From assembly GCF_017811815.1 (NCBI RefSeq), contig NZ_JADKZI010000009.1:1-64000 (forward strand): 64,000 bases of DNA. Direction: 5' to 3'. The notes under the pieces were generated by a model that saw nothing but the letters and a program-made list of their open reading frames with translations, had not been told where the DNA came from and ran no database searches. This DNA is from Flavonifractor sp. AGMB03687 (GTDB taxonomy: Bacteria; Bacillota; Clostridia; Oscillospirales; Oscillospiraceae). A program made the translations under genes and the position numbers. Shown one piece after another: positions 16,762 through 24,366 of this stretch (position 1 is its first letter; each line of letters opens with the position of its first letter).

Positions 16762-17424
16762 CTAATACCACCATGGCAGTTCCAGCCAGAGATTATCCAG
16801 CGCCAACGCCTCCGTTGACCTTGCACGGCTCTCGCTGAGATGAAAGTGCAGAGCAGTTCCCACCAGAGGATGCTCCATGTCATCCTCAAAGCCAAAACGG
16901 TACAGCAGATAAACCCGCTCCCGTTCTGATATGCGCCGCAACCCTTCATAGAGTTCTTTCCGGTTTTCCGCTTCCTCCATAATCTTATCCGGCTCCGACG
17001 CATAGGGGTCAGCAATCAGGTCGGAACGCTGCACGGAATGTTCACCGGGAAGCAAATCATCCAGATTGATTCTCTCCATGGGGATACCGTCTTTGTCAGA
17101 CTGCATCCGCTGTTCAAAGACCGCAAAAGCAGCCGAAATCAAATCCATCATGGCGTTGCGGATGGCAGGCCCCGCATAGGTCAGGAACTTTATTTTTTTG
17201 CCGGGATCATACAGGGAGATTGCCCGAAGTAAGCCGATACTCCCCTCTTGGATCAGGTCATCGTGGTCGATACCCAGCTCACTGTTCCCAAGGCCCACGC
17301 TGATATACAGTTCATTTGCAGTTTTTCGGATATATCCCAGATTGTTCTGTATCAGTTGCTCCTGCGCCTGTGTATCCCCTCGCTGTGCCAGCGTGCAAAG
17401 CCGCTCATTGGTCATCGTTTTCAT
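16762..17424 (-). CDS. Sigma-70-family sigma factor of element 1
   Basis: A 220-residue protein. Region 2 is visible in LIQNNLGYIRKTANELY and DHDDLIQEGSIGLLRAISLYDPGKKIKFLTYAGPAIRNAMMD, the core that melts the -10 element. A region 4-like helix pair follows near the C-terminus (ISERERVYLLYRFGF and HLSESRARSTEAL). It resembles the compact sigma factors of Clostridia and their mobile elements. Its start overlaps the XRE gene by 20 bases, placing it in the same minus-strand operon. It may redirect RNA polymerase to element promoters, including that of the cargo operon; this is inferred. Confidence 0.85.
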   Translation of the reverse strand: MKTMTNERLCTLAQRGDTQAQEQLIQNNLGYIRKTANELYISVGLGNSELGIDHDDLIQEGSIGLLRAISLYDPGKKIKFLTYAGPAIRNAMMDLISAAFAVFEQRMQSDKDGIPMERINLDDLLPGEHSVQRSDLIADPYASEPDKIMEEAENRKELYEGLRRISERERVYLLYRFGFEDDMEHPLVGTALHFHLSESRARSTEALALDNLWLELPWWY

Positions 17425-18253
17425 CGCGTTGTTTTGGCTGCATACTCTCCATCATGTGAAGCAGTGCCTGCTTTAATTCTGCCAGTGATTCATCCTCTGC
17501 CAGCCCCATCTGGGATATGGGCTGCACGACCATGGCGGCAAGCTGCTCCGGGGAAACCGATGGATGATGAAGGTCTTGTCCCTTGGTCAGTTCTGAGAAC
17601 ATCTGCTCGGTAAGCTTTTTTGTCATGTTCTGGGAAATCCCTTCCCCGGAAGTCATTTCCTTTTTGATCTCCCGAAGAACTGCCATAAATTGATTTTGAA
17701 TATTGGTCAGATCGGCTTGAAAAACCGGTATCTTGTTCAGAGAGACCGCCTGAGCCGCCTGTTGAGTTGCTTTCCGGATGTCCGGCTGTTCTTTGCCAGT
17801 CATCAACAGCATGGAACTTAACGATTGCAGGATTTGGTTCTGCGCCGCAAAGCCGGAGGCCATCGTTTCGTCAAAATACAGGGCGATCATACTGGTCAGC
17901 TGGGCAAAGCGGCGGTTTTCCAGCAGGCGGCTCACCACTTCTGGGTTCACCCGTCCCGTATAGAGATTGCGTGCTGCTTCGGCAGAAAGGCCCAGCTCAG
18001 AGATATCATAATTCTTCTTGTCCGGCACATTGGTCAGACAGAGCAGAAAGTCCGAGGATGCATTAAAAATCCGGGCAATACGGATGATCTGCTCGGTGGT
18101 CAGTTTATTCTTTGTTCCATTCAGAAAACGGCTGATGGAGCTTTCCGCAACGCCGATTTTAGACGCAAGCTCTGCCTGCGTGATTTTATATTCCTTCATC
18201 AAATCCTGTAATCTCTGCTGCGGGGTATTGCTGGGGAGATATTCCTGTCCCAT
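17405..18253 (-). CDS. XRE-family DNA-binding regulator of element 1
   Basis: A 282-residue protein with an N-terminal Cro/C1 helix-turn-helix at about residues 12-70 (LMKEYKITQAELASKIGVAE, then SSISRFLNGTKNKL). The rest is a helical domain of unknown fold with no catalytic motif. The frame is open for another 60 codons upstream, but AGGTGATC directly before the ATG at 18253 marks the real start. It lies between a small helix-turn-helix gene and the sigma factor. Proteins of this kind usually control the switch between quiescence and excision or transfer. Confidence 0.8.
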   Translation of the reverse strand: MGQEYLPSNTPQQRLQDLMKEYKITQAELASKIGVAESSISRFLNGTKNKLTTEQIIRIARIFNASSDFLLCLTNVPDKKNYDISELGLSAEAARNLYTGRVNPEVVSRLLENRRFAQLTSMIALYFDETMASGFAAQNQILQSLSSMLLMTGKEQPDIRKATQQAAQAVSLNKIPVFQADLTNIQNQFMAVLREIKKEMTSGEGISQNMTKKLTEQMFSELTKGQDLHHPSVSPEQLAAMVVQPISQMGLAEDESLAELKQALLHMMESMQPKQRDENDDQ

Positions 18254-18260
18254 AGGCAGA

Positions 18261-18452
18261 TCACCTCGTTTCTTTTCTGTATTTCCCGCTTTTAATGCGG
18301 GCATCGGTTGGTTTTTCTGCATCCTCCGGGATGATCCAGCGGCTTCCTGCTCTTTGTGCGCCGGGAATCCGGTCCTGGTTGCAGAGGATGCCGACCCGTC
18401 GGGGAGAAATCCCCCATTTCTCTGCGATTTCAAACGTAGAAAGATATTTCAT
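18261..18452 (-). CDS. Small MerR/excisionase-like helix-turn-helix protein
   Basis: A 63-residue protein. The sequence MKYLSTFEIAEKWGISPRRV followed by a wing-like RIPGAQRAGSRWIIPED is the compact MerR-like helix-turn-helix seen in excisionases and element regulators. Seven bases separate its stop from the XRE start. It is the first gene of the minus-strand regulatory operon and faces the primase operon across about 230 bases. Confidence 0.8.
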   Translation of the reverse strand: MKYLSTFEIAEKWGISPRRVGILCNQDRIPGAQRAGSRWIIPEDAEKPTDARIKSGKYRKETR

Positions 18453-18679
18453 AACCAGCCCTCGTTGTTTGCAATTCTATTTTCTATTATATTCCATAAC
18501 AGGAACAATCTCAATCCATATTTTGAGAATTCAGCCGCCTTCTATCTTGCAATTCTGCAAGTTTTGGAGGCGGTATTTTATTTTCTTGCAAGACTGACGG
18601 ATTTTTTGAGCCATGCCCTTTTTCTCCGTACATTGAGGTGACAGGAGAAACCTGTACAAAGATGAAGGAGGAACATGAG
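18453..18679. promoter_or_regulatory. Divergent control region with repeated TTGCAA sites
   Basis: Between the regulatory operon (minus) and the replication operon (plus). TTGCAATTCT occurs at 18469-18478 and 18547-18556; the second copy forms CTTGCA-ATTC-TGCAAG. CTTGCAAG, an eight-base palindrome, follows at 18585-18592. These look like operator sites for one of the element's helix-turn-helix proteins acting on both divergent operons. GAAGGAGGAAC before 18680 is the ribosome binding site of the primase gene. Confidence 0.45.
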
Positions 18680-19300
18680 ATGGATATTTTTACGACTGTA
18701 AAGGCAGCAGTTACCGTAAGACAAGCTGCTGAACACTATGGGCTTCAAGGCAGTCGAAATAGCATGGTCTGTTGTCCATTTCACGATGACCGGCATCCCA
18801 GCATGAAGCTGAACGAACGGTATTTTTACTGCTTCGGCTGTGGAGCTACCGGCGACGTGATCGACCTTGTGGCGAGGTTATTTGATCTGAGCAGCTACGA
18901 GGCGGCTAAAAAGCTGGCTCATGACTTCGGGATTGACCCGGACAAGCCACCAGCAGCAATCGCCCTGCCCAAACCGGAACGTCCCCTGCTGAGAGCATAC
19001 CGTCAGGAGGAAGTGCGTTGCCTGCGGGTATTGTGCGATTATCTGCATCTTCTGGAAAGCTGGAAGGTGCAATACACTCCCAAGACACCGGAAGATGTTC
19101 TGGATGACCGGTTTGTGGAAGCCTGCCAGATGCTGGACTATGTGGAGTATCTGGCAGATTTGCTCATTGTCGCTGAGCTGGAGCAGCGGGTGAAAATCGT
19201 AGAAATGCTGAACAAGGATGGCCTGATAGCCCGGTTAGAGGAACGGCTGGAAAGACTGAGAAAGGAGGAGTCGAGCTATGAAGAAAAACAAGCAGCCTGA
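18680..19300 (+). CDS. CHC2 zinc-finger primase-like protein
   Basis: A 206-residue protein. The N-terminal 60 residues form a DnaG-type CHC2 zinc finger: CPFH (C32, H35) and CFGC (C51, C54), with the usual RHPSMKLNERYFYC sequence between, followed by the helix GDVIDLVARLF. The C-terminal part is a charged helical region without the TOPRIM catalytic domain, so this is the DNA-binding half of a split primase; the downstream P4-type protein supplies the helicase. ATG 18680 was chosen because GGAGGA sits seven bases ahead. Its 3' end overlaps the next gene by 23 bases. Confidence 0.85.
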   Translation: MDIFTTVKAAVTVRQAAEHYGLQGSRNSMVCCPFHDDRHPSMKLNERYFYCFGCGATGDVIDLVARLFDLSSYEAAKKLAHDFGIDPDKPPAAIALPKPERPLLRAYRQEEVRCLRVLCDYLHLLESWKVQYTPKTPEDVLDDRFVEACQMLDYVEYLADLLIVAELEQRVKIVEMLNKDGLIARLEERLERLRKEESSYEEKQAA

Positions 19301-20657
19301 TGGGATGCCCGTTTGGTTTGATGGAAAAAGCATTAACGAAGCCCTGTTTTGTGAGGAGTTCTTGCAGACACACAAGATCATCTTTACAAACGGGGCTTTT
19401 TTTACGCCCGAAGGCCGTGTAACCGATGAACTGCCCCTGCGGGGAGAAATTTTTGAGAAGCTGAAATGCTGTGCGGTCAGCAATATCCCCCGCAAAATCA
19501 GCAACATTATGGAGCTGATGAAATTGGCGGCGCTGGTGGAGGATTTTCCCCCGGAACCGGACCGGATTCATCTTTCTAACGGCACACTTTTTCTGGACGG
19601 GAGGTTTGTGGAGGGAAAACCTGAAATTGTCCGAAACCGCCTTCCTGTAGCATACAACCTCAACGCTCCACAGCCTGTCCTTTGGCTGCAATTTCTGGAT
19701 GGCCTTCTCTATTCGGAGGACATTCCTACCTTGCAGGAATACATCGGCTATTGTCTGATTCCCAGCAACAAGGGTCAGCGGATGATGGTTATTAAGGGCA
19801 ACGGTGGCGAGGGCAAGAGCCAGATCGGCGCTGTGCTGGGAGCTTTGTTCGGTTCCAGCATGAAGGACGGCAGCATCGGGAAAATATCCGAGAACCGTTT
19901 TGCCCGTGCCGATTTGGAACATATCCTCCTGTGCGTAGATGACGATATGCGGATGGAGGCCCTGCGCCAAACCAACTATGTGAAATCCATCGTGACCGCC
20001 CAGGGCAAGATGGATTTGGAGCGCAAGGGCAAGCAGAGCTATCAGGGATGGATGTGCGCCCGGCTGCTGGCCTTCTCCAACGGAGATTTACAGGCGCTGT
20101 TTGACCGGAGCGACGGCTTTTACCGCCGCCAGCTGGTGCTGACCACGAAAGAAAAACCGGCTGGCCGTGTGGATGATCCTGACCTTGCCGAGAAGATGAA
20201 AGCCGAGGTGGAGGGTATCCTGCTGTGGGCTTTTGAGGGATTGCAGCGGCTGGCCGCCAACAACTTCAAGTTTACCGAAAGTGACCGTACCAGAGAAAAC
20301 CGGGAGGCAGTCAAACGGGACAATAACAATGTCTATGATTTTCTGGATTCTGACGGATATGTTCGCCTGAAATCCGATATGTCCGCCAGCTCTAAAGAAC
20401 TGTATGAGGCGTATCAGATTTACTGTACCGAGAACAACCTGCCCGCCCTGAAACCCCGCAGCTTCAGCGAAGCCCTAATTGCCTGCCAGAGCCGCTACAA
20501 TCTGGAATACTGCAATAATGTGACCAATGCCGCCGGACGGCGGGTGCGTGGATTTCTGGGGATTGAAGTATTGGTGAGAAATCATATATCAGTGTTTTCT
20601 GGTGATTCGATGCGTACGTACGTACCGGAAGATGTGCCGGAGGAATGGCTGCGCTGA
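19278..20657 (+). CDS. P4-family primase-helicase (SF3 helicase, DUF5906-like)
   Basis: A 459-residue protein. Walker A GNGGEGKS lies at residues 174-181, Walker B HILLCVDDDM follows near 213-222, and a motif C-like LLAFSNGD lies near 261-268, together defining the SF3 helicase core of phage/plasmid D5-P4 replication proteins. A helical C-terminal domain (YEAYQIYCTENNLPALKPRS onward) is the winged-helix tail of these proteins. It should open DNA at an element origin so that element 1 can replicate after excision. It overlaps the CHC2 gene and is followed by a gene-free region rich in inverted repeats, a likely origin. Confidence 0.85.
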   Translation: MKKNKQPDGMPVWFDGKSINEALFCEEFLQTHKIIFTNGAFFTPEGRVTDELPLRGEIFEKLKCCAVSNIPRKISNIMELMKLAALVEDFPPEPDRIHLSNGTLFLDGRFVEGKPEIVRNRLPVAYNLNAPQPVLWLQFLDGLLYSEDIPTLQEYIGYCLIPSNKGQRMMVIKGNGGEGKSQIGAVLGALFGSSMKDGSIGKISENRFARADLEHILLCVDDDMRMEALRQTNYVKSIVTAQGKMDLERKGKQSYQGWMCARLLAFSNGDLQALFDRSDGFYRRQLVLTTKEKPAGRVDDPDLAEKMKAEVEGILLWAFEGLQRLAANNFKFTESDRTRENREAVKRDNNNVYDFLDSDGYVRLKSDMSASSKELYEAYQIYCTENNLPALKPRSFSEALIACQSRYNLEYCNNVTNAAGRRVRGFLGIEVLVRNHISVFSGDSMRTYVPEDVPEEWLR

Positions 20658-20676
20658 ACCGTGTACGTACGTACGC
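20612..20676. repeat. Perfect 14-bp inverted repeat of GTAC units
   Basis: GCGTACGTACGTAC at 20612-20625 and GTACGTACGTACGC at 20663-20676 are exact reverse complements, 37 bases apart, spanning the stop codon of the helicase gene. Each arm is itself a run of CGTA repeats and so is internally palindromic. It could be a replication-protein binding site or a strong cruciform. Confidence 0.75.
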
Positions 20677-21047
20677 TTTGATTGATCCTTGTTCTCCCTT
20701 TTATAGCAATTCGGCGGCTATGGCAGTCAGAATCACCGGTCAAATCCCCATGCTAAATCAAGGCAAGTGGGAATCGAAAAGTATTTGACGGTTGGAAGAA
20801 ATCATTTTGCGAAACCGTGCTTCTCGCCCCAGTGAACCGGGTGCATGGAATCATGGGAAAATGCACGGTTTCGAGCCAAGTCACACGGAACGGAAAAGTC
20901 GGAAGGTGCGACCTATGGACAGGACATTACACCGGCAATTCTGAACGGATTTGGTAACAAGAGAATTTTTCACGACACAGCGAAGCGGTTATGCCAGAGG
21001 GCGTACCGGCTTCGCTTTTTTATCAAGTAAATTTAGGAGGATTATTG
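20658..21047. other. Gene-free region, candidate replication origin of element 1
   Basis: 390 bases with no convincing gene. It holds the right arm of the GTAC repeat, a TTTGACGG copy at 20784-20791, and an 11-bp inverted repeat CGAAACCGTGC (20810-20820)/GCACGGTTTCG (20863-20873). It lies directly downstream of the replicative helicase and upstream of the relaxase operon. An origin is plausible; no iteron array is visible. Confidence 0.4.
20810..20873. repeat. 11-bp inverted repeat upstream of relaxase operon
   Basis: CGAAACCGTGC at 20810-20820 and GCACGGTTTCG at 20863-20873, perfect complements with a 42-base loop. Confidence 0.6.
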
Positions 21048-21269
21048 ATGATGACGGTACGCAACGAGATTAAGGCGCAGATTGTCCGGGCGGGATACAC
21101 CATGCAAAAGGTAGTGGACTTGCTCCATGAGGAATACGGCTGGTCGGACAGTGTTTCCAACCTGTCGGCCAAGCTCCAGCGGGAATCTATTCGCTACAAG
21201 GAGGTCGTGGAGCTGGCCGACGTGCTGGGCTATGACCTGATCTGGCAGAAACGGAGGGACAGAGTATGA
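21048..21269 (+). CDS. Small helix-turn-helix-like protein preceding the relaxase
   Basis: A 73-residue protein, start ATG 21048 seven bases after AGGAGG (21035-21040). The sequence RNEIKAQIVRAGYTMQKVVD, then SVSNLSAKLQRESIRYKEVV and LADVLGYDLIW, follows the layout of a short Cro-like helix-turn-helix. It ends with a four-base overlap onto the MobV relaxase start, so the two are coupled. It may be a relaxosome accessory or an autoregulator of the mobilization operon; I do not recognise the family with certainty. Confidence 0.75.
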   Translation: MMTVRNEIKAQIVRAGYTMQKVVDLLHEEYGWSDSVSNLSAKLQRESIRYKEVVELADVLGYDLIWQKRRDRV

Positions 21270-22246
21270 GCAAACCGCAGTATGCCATTCTCCGCTTTGC
21301 CAAGTACAAAGGGCCGGAGATCGGGAACATTGAAGCCCACAACGAGCGAACCAAAGAGAAATATGTCAGCAACCCCGATGTGGACATTAGCAGGAGCAAG
21401 TATAATTTCCATCTGATTGAGCCGGAACGAAAATATCGTGCGGAGGCGGAGCGGCAGATCAAAGAAGCCGGTTGCCGTACCCGTTCAGATAGTGTTCGGG
21501 TAGTGGAAGTTCTGGTAACTGCCACACCGGAGTTCTTTCGGAGAAAGAAGAAATCTGAGATCAGAGCCTATTTTCAAGAGGCGCTGACCTTTCTCCAGCA
21601 AAACCAAGACCCCAAAACAATCATATCTGCTGTGGTGCATATGGACGAGAAAACGCCCCATATGCACCTTTCTTTTGTCCCGCTGACTGCGGATGGCAGG
21701 CTCAGTGCCAAGGAGATCGTGGGAAACAAGAAAAAGCTGACCCAGTGGCAGGACAAGTTCTGGGAACACATGGTACTCAAATACCCGGATCTGGAACGTG
21801 GGGAAAGCGCCAGCCAGACCAGACGTGACCACATTCCGCCCAGAGTGTTCAAAGAGATGACCCGCCTGACCAAGCAAAAGGCCAAACTGGAGGAACTGCT
21901 GGCCGGTATTGGAGCCTTTAACGCAAAAAGCAGAGCTGCCGAAATTGCGGCTCTGCTGGATCAGTATATCCCTGCGGTGGAGCAGATGCACAGCACTATG
22001 AAGAAGTATCAGGTGGCATTTACGGAAACCACCGTGGAGAACAAAAAGTTGAAACAGGAGAACGCTCAGCTGGAGCAATCCCTAGAGAAAGCGACCCAAG
22101 AAAGCACTTTGAAGCAGCTGGCCGATGCCAAACTGCAACGGGATTATGAGGATGCTGTGGCTGTACTGGATCGTATCCCGAAAGAAGTGCTGGCGGAGTA
22201 CATGCACAAACCGGACAGACGGAGGATAAATGCCTATGATAGATGA
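21266..22246 (+). CDS. MobV-family relaxase (Pre/Mob plasmid recombination enzyme)
   Basis: A 326-residue relaxase that nicks one strand at oriT and leads it into a recipient cell. The defining motif HMDEKTPHMH is at residues 125-134 (His125, Asp127, Glu128, His132, His134, the metal-binding set). The N-terminal YAILRFAKYKGPEIGNIEAH and the HNER motif with the presumed catalytic His (residue 25) also fit. The C-terminal third is a coiled coil (about residues 240-300). It overlaps the gene before it by four bases. With no secretion genes nearby, it should use a helper conjugation machine. Confidence 0.9.
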   Translation: MSKPQYAILRFAKYKGPEIGNIEAHNERTKEKYVSNPDVDISRSKYNFHLIEPERKYRAEAERQIKEAGCRTRSDSVRVVEVLVTATPEFFRRKKKSEIRAYFQEALTFLQQNQDPKTIISAVVHMDEKTPHMHLSFVPLTADGRLSAKEIVGNKKKLTQWQDKFWEHMVLKYPDLERGESASQTRRDHIPPRVFKEMTRLTKQKAKLEELLAGIGAFNAKSRAAEIAALLDQYIPAVEQMHSTMKKYQVAFTETTVENKKLKQENAQLEQSLEKATQESTLKQLADAKLQRDYEDAVAVLDRIPKEVLAEYMHKPDRRRINAYDR

Positions 22247-22412
22247 GTGGAACGGCCTTGCCGTTTTGCTGGCAGATATGATTGAAAAATATGCTGGAGA
22301 GCTGGACTTAGATTCTTTGCCTGATCCGGTGTTTCCCGAGGATAAAATCACAAACCACATCACAGATAAAAATATTGGCAAAGAAAACATTGAAACGCCA
22401 AAAGCAGCATGA
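22230..22412 (+). CDS. Small acidic hypothetical protein after the relaxase
   Basis: A 60-residue acidic protein. GGAGG at 22221-22225 supports the ATG at 22230; an ATG two codons on is also possible. It overlaps the relaxase 3' end by 17 bases and is probably the last gene of the mobilization operon. No known domain. Confidence 0.5.
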   Translation: MPMIDEWNGLAVLLADMIEKYAGELDLDSLPDPVFPEDKITNHITDKNIGKENIETPKAA

Positions 22413-22443
22413 TACAATAATCGTGAGATAAGTGTCCAAACAA

Positions 22444-22478
22444 ATTTTCCAAGGGAAGAAATGCTTCCCTTGGAAAAT
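22444..22478. terminator. Perfect 15-bp hairpin between mobilization operon and recombinase
   Basis: Arms 22444-22458 and 22464-22478 pair perfectly around AAATG. No T run follows on the plus strand, so it may be a weak terminator or attenuator rather than a classical one. Confidence 0.55.
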
Positions 22479-22517
22479 ACATAAGGAATTGTTGAACAGT
22501 ATAAGCGAGGAAGGACC

Positions 22518-24200
22518 ATGGCGAAAGAAAAGATAAAAGTTTATACCTATACGCGAGTGTCTACCGCTATGCAGATTGACGGCTACTCGCTGGATGCCCA
22601 GAAATCCCGCATGAAAGCCTTTGCAGAATTCAATGATTATGAAATTGCTCACGAATATGAGGATGCGGGAAAATCCGGTAAATCGATTGAAGGCCGTACG
22701 CAGTTTAACCAGATGATGGAGGACATTAAAACCGGCAAGGACGGCGTTTCCTTTGTTCTAGTATTCAAGCTGTCCCGTTTTGGTAGAAATGCGGCGGATG
22801 TCCTTTCCACCTTACAGGTCATGCAGGATTTTGGTGTCAACCTGATCTGCGTGGAGGATGGTATTGATTCCTCCAAAGATGCAGGAAAGCTGATGATCTC
22901 CGTCCTATCGGCAGTGGCAGAAATTGAGCGTGAAAACATCCGTGTCCAAACCATGGAAGGTCGTATCCAAAAGGCCAGAGAGGGCAAGTGGAATGGCGGC
23001 TTTGCCCCCTACGGCTATAAACTGGTGGATGGCAAGCTGCAAATCAACGAGGAGGAAGCTCCGGCGATTCGCACCATCTATGAGCAGTATGTTACAACCG
23101 ATTCCGGCGCAAATGGGATCGCAAAATATCTTGAAAATCATGGGATTAGCAAAGTCCAACGCCAGAACGGGAAAAATCCTCTTTTTGATGCCCGTCTGAT
23201 CCGCATGATTCTGAAAAATCCGGTTTACTGCGGCAAGATTGCCTATGGCAGGCGAAAAACCGAAAAGGTGCATGGAACCAGAAACGAGTACCGTTTGGTA
23301 GAACAAGAAAACTTTTTGTTGGTGGATGGTCTGCATGAGGCCATTATCCCGGAGGATGTATGGCAGGCAGCACAGGTCAAGTTGGCTGCTCAAGCCAAAC
23401 GGTATGAACACGTCAACAAAGGGAAAAACGAATGCACTCACCTGTTGTCCGGCATTGTAAAGTGTCCCGTATGCGGTGTTGGAATGTATGGTAATAAGTG
23501 CGTGAAACGGAAAGCGGACGGCAGCAAATACAAGGATTTCTACTACTATGGCTGCAAACATCGCTCTATGACCCGTGGGCATAAATGCGATTACAAGAAG
23601 CAAATTCGGAAAGAGCTGCTGGACGATGCTGTAGCGGAGGTAATCTGTAAGCTGGTCAGCAATCCCAAATTTGCGGCGATGATGCAGGAAAAGATCAACA
23701 TGAAAGTCGATACCACGGCGATTGAGCAGGAAATCAGCAACTATGAAAAGCAGCTTCGTCAGGCTTATTCCACCAAATCCAAGCTGATTGAAGAAATCGA
23801 CTCTCTTGACCCAGACGACCGGCATTACAGCAGGCGGAAATCAGACCTTGATGATCGGCTCTATGGGATGTATGATAAAATTGAAGAATTAGAATCCCTG
23901 CTGATTGCAGCCAGAGTCAAGAAACAGGCCATTGAGGCAGAAAAGCTGACCGGCGATAATATCTACAAGGTCCTGATCTACTTCGATCAACTCTATGGAA
24001 AGATGAACGACAGAGAGAAACGGCAGTTGATTGAGGAACTGATCTCTGAAATTCAGATTTACCCGGAGCGTCAGCCCAATGGCCAGTGGCTGAAATCCAT
24101 CAAGTTCCGGTTGCCTATCATCGAGGAAGATATGAATATTAGTTTGGACAATGAACAGCATGTTGAGACCGCCGCCCGACTTATCCGGACGGACCACTAA
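22518..24200 (+). CDS. Large serine recombinase (integrase of element 1)
   Basis: A 560-residue large serine recombinase, which joins attP and attB through a Ser-DNA link and catalyses both insertion and excision. The resolvase catalytic domain spans about residues 7-155, with Ser15 in YTRVSTAMQ and Arg in FKLSRFGRN. The recombinase DNA-binding domain follows, then a zinc ribbon (CPVCGVGMYGNKC and the later YGCKHR/HKC cysteines) and a coiled coil (about 395-470). The last 11 codons, from HVET on, switch to host-like sequence and appear to be the displaced end of rlmD. GAGGAAGGACC precedes ATG 22518. The right attachment site lies inside the gene. Confidence 0.92.
   Translation: MAKEKIKVYTYTRVSTAMQIDGYSLDAQKSRMKAFAEFNDYEIAHEYEDAGKSGKSIEGRTQFNQMMEDIKTGKDGVSFVLVFKLSRFGRNAADVLSTLQVMQDFGVNLICVEDGIDSSKDAGKLMISVLSAVAEIERENIRVQTMEGRIQKAREGKWNGGFAPYGYKLVDGKLQINEEEAPAIRTIYEQYVTTDSGANGIAKYLENHGISKVQRQNGKNPLFDARLIRMILKNPVYCGKIAYGRRKTEKVHGTRNEYRLVEQENFLLVDGLHEAIIPEDVWQAAQVKLAAQAKRYEHVNKGKNECTHLLSGIVKCPVCGVGMYGNKCVKRKADGSKYKDFYYYGCKHRSMTRGHKCDYKKQIRKELLDDAVAEVICKLVSNPKFAAMMQEKINMKVDTTAIEQEISNYEKQLRQAYSTKSKLIEEIDSLDPDDRHYSRRKSDLDDRLYGMYDKIEELESLLIAARVKKQAIEAEKLTGDNIYKVLIYFDQLYGKMNDREKRQLIEELISEIQIYPERQPNGQWLKSIKFRLPIIEEDMNISLDNEQHVETAARLIRTDH
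24159..24170 (+). repeat. Right attachment site of element 1
   Basis: CATGTTGAGACC, counterpart of the left site in rlmD. Downstream of it 10 codons, a stop and a terminator remain of the original rlmD 3' end. Confidence 0.75.
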
Positions 24201-24208
24201 ACAAAGCA

Positions 24209-24236
24209 ATCCCCCTGCTCCGGCAGGGGGATTTTT
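24209..24236 (+). terminator. Terminator after recombinase (original rlmD terminator)
   Basis: ATCCCCCTGC and GCAGGGGGAT around TCCG, followed by Ts. As it lies right of the attachment site, it is probably the host terminator of rlmD before insertion. Confidence 0.9.
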
Positions 24237-24261
24237 CTATCTTCTCCGGACCGCCGGGCCC

Positions 24262-24290
24262 TTGCTTTACCACAGCAAAGCATATATAAT
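24262..24290 (+). promoter_or_regulatory. Promoter of the DUF1847 gene
   Basis: TTGCTT (24262-24267), 17-base spacer, consensus TATAAT (24285-24290). A small hairpin TTCCTGT/ACAGGAA (about 24311-24336) lies in the leader. Confidence 0.65.
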
Positions 24291-24366
24291 AGACTATATC
24301 GTATAATCCCTTTCCTGTTGAACTTGCACAGGAAAGTACAGAGTCTGTCCAAGAAGAAGGTTTTTT

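Larger units (their letters stand above)
5269..24170. mobile_element. Element 1: integrative mobilizable element inserted in rlmD
   Basis: The left boundary is at CATGTGGAGACG (5269-5280) inside rlmD; the right boundary is at CATGTTGAGACC (24159-24170) inside the recombinase gene. Both encode the HVET motif. Joining host left to host right restores an rlmD frame ending HVETAARLIRTDH, a natural family end. Inside are a large serine recombinase, a MobV relaxase, an oriT motif, a primase and P4-type helicase, a regulatory block, and a four-gene cargo operon. No conjugation (type IV secretion) genes are present, so it should need a helper element for transfer. rlmD/rumA is an established insertion site for ICEs of Bacillota. 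Confidence 0.85.
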
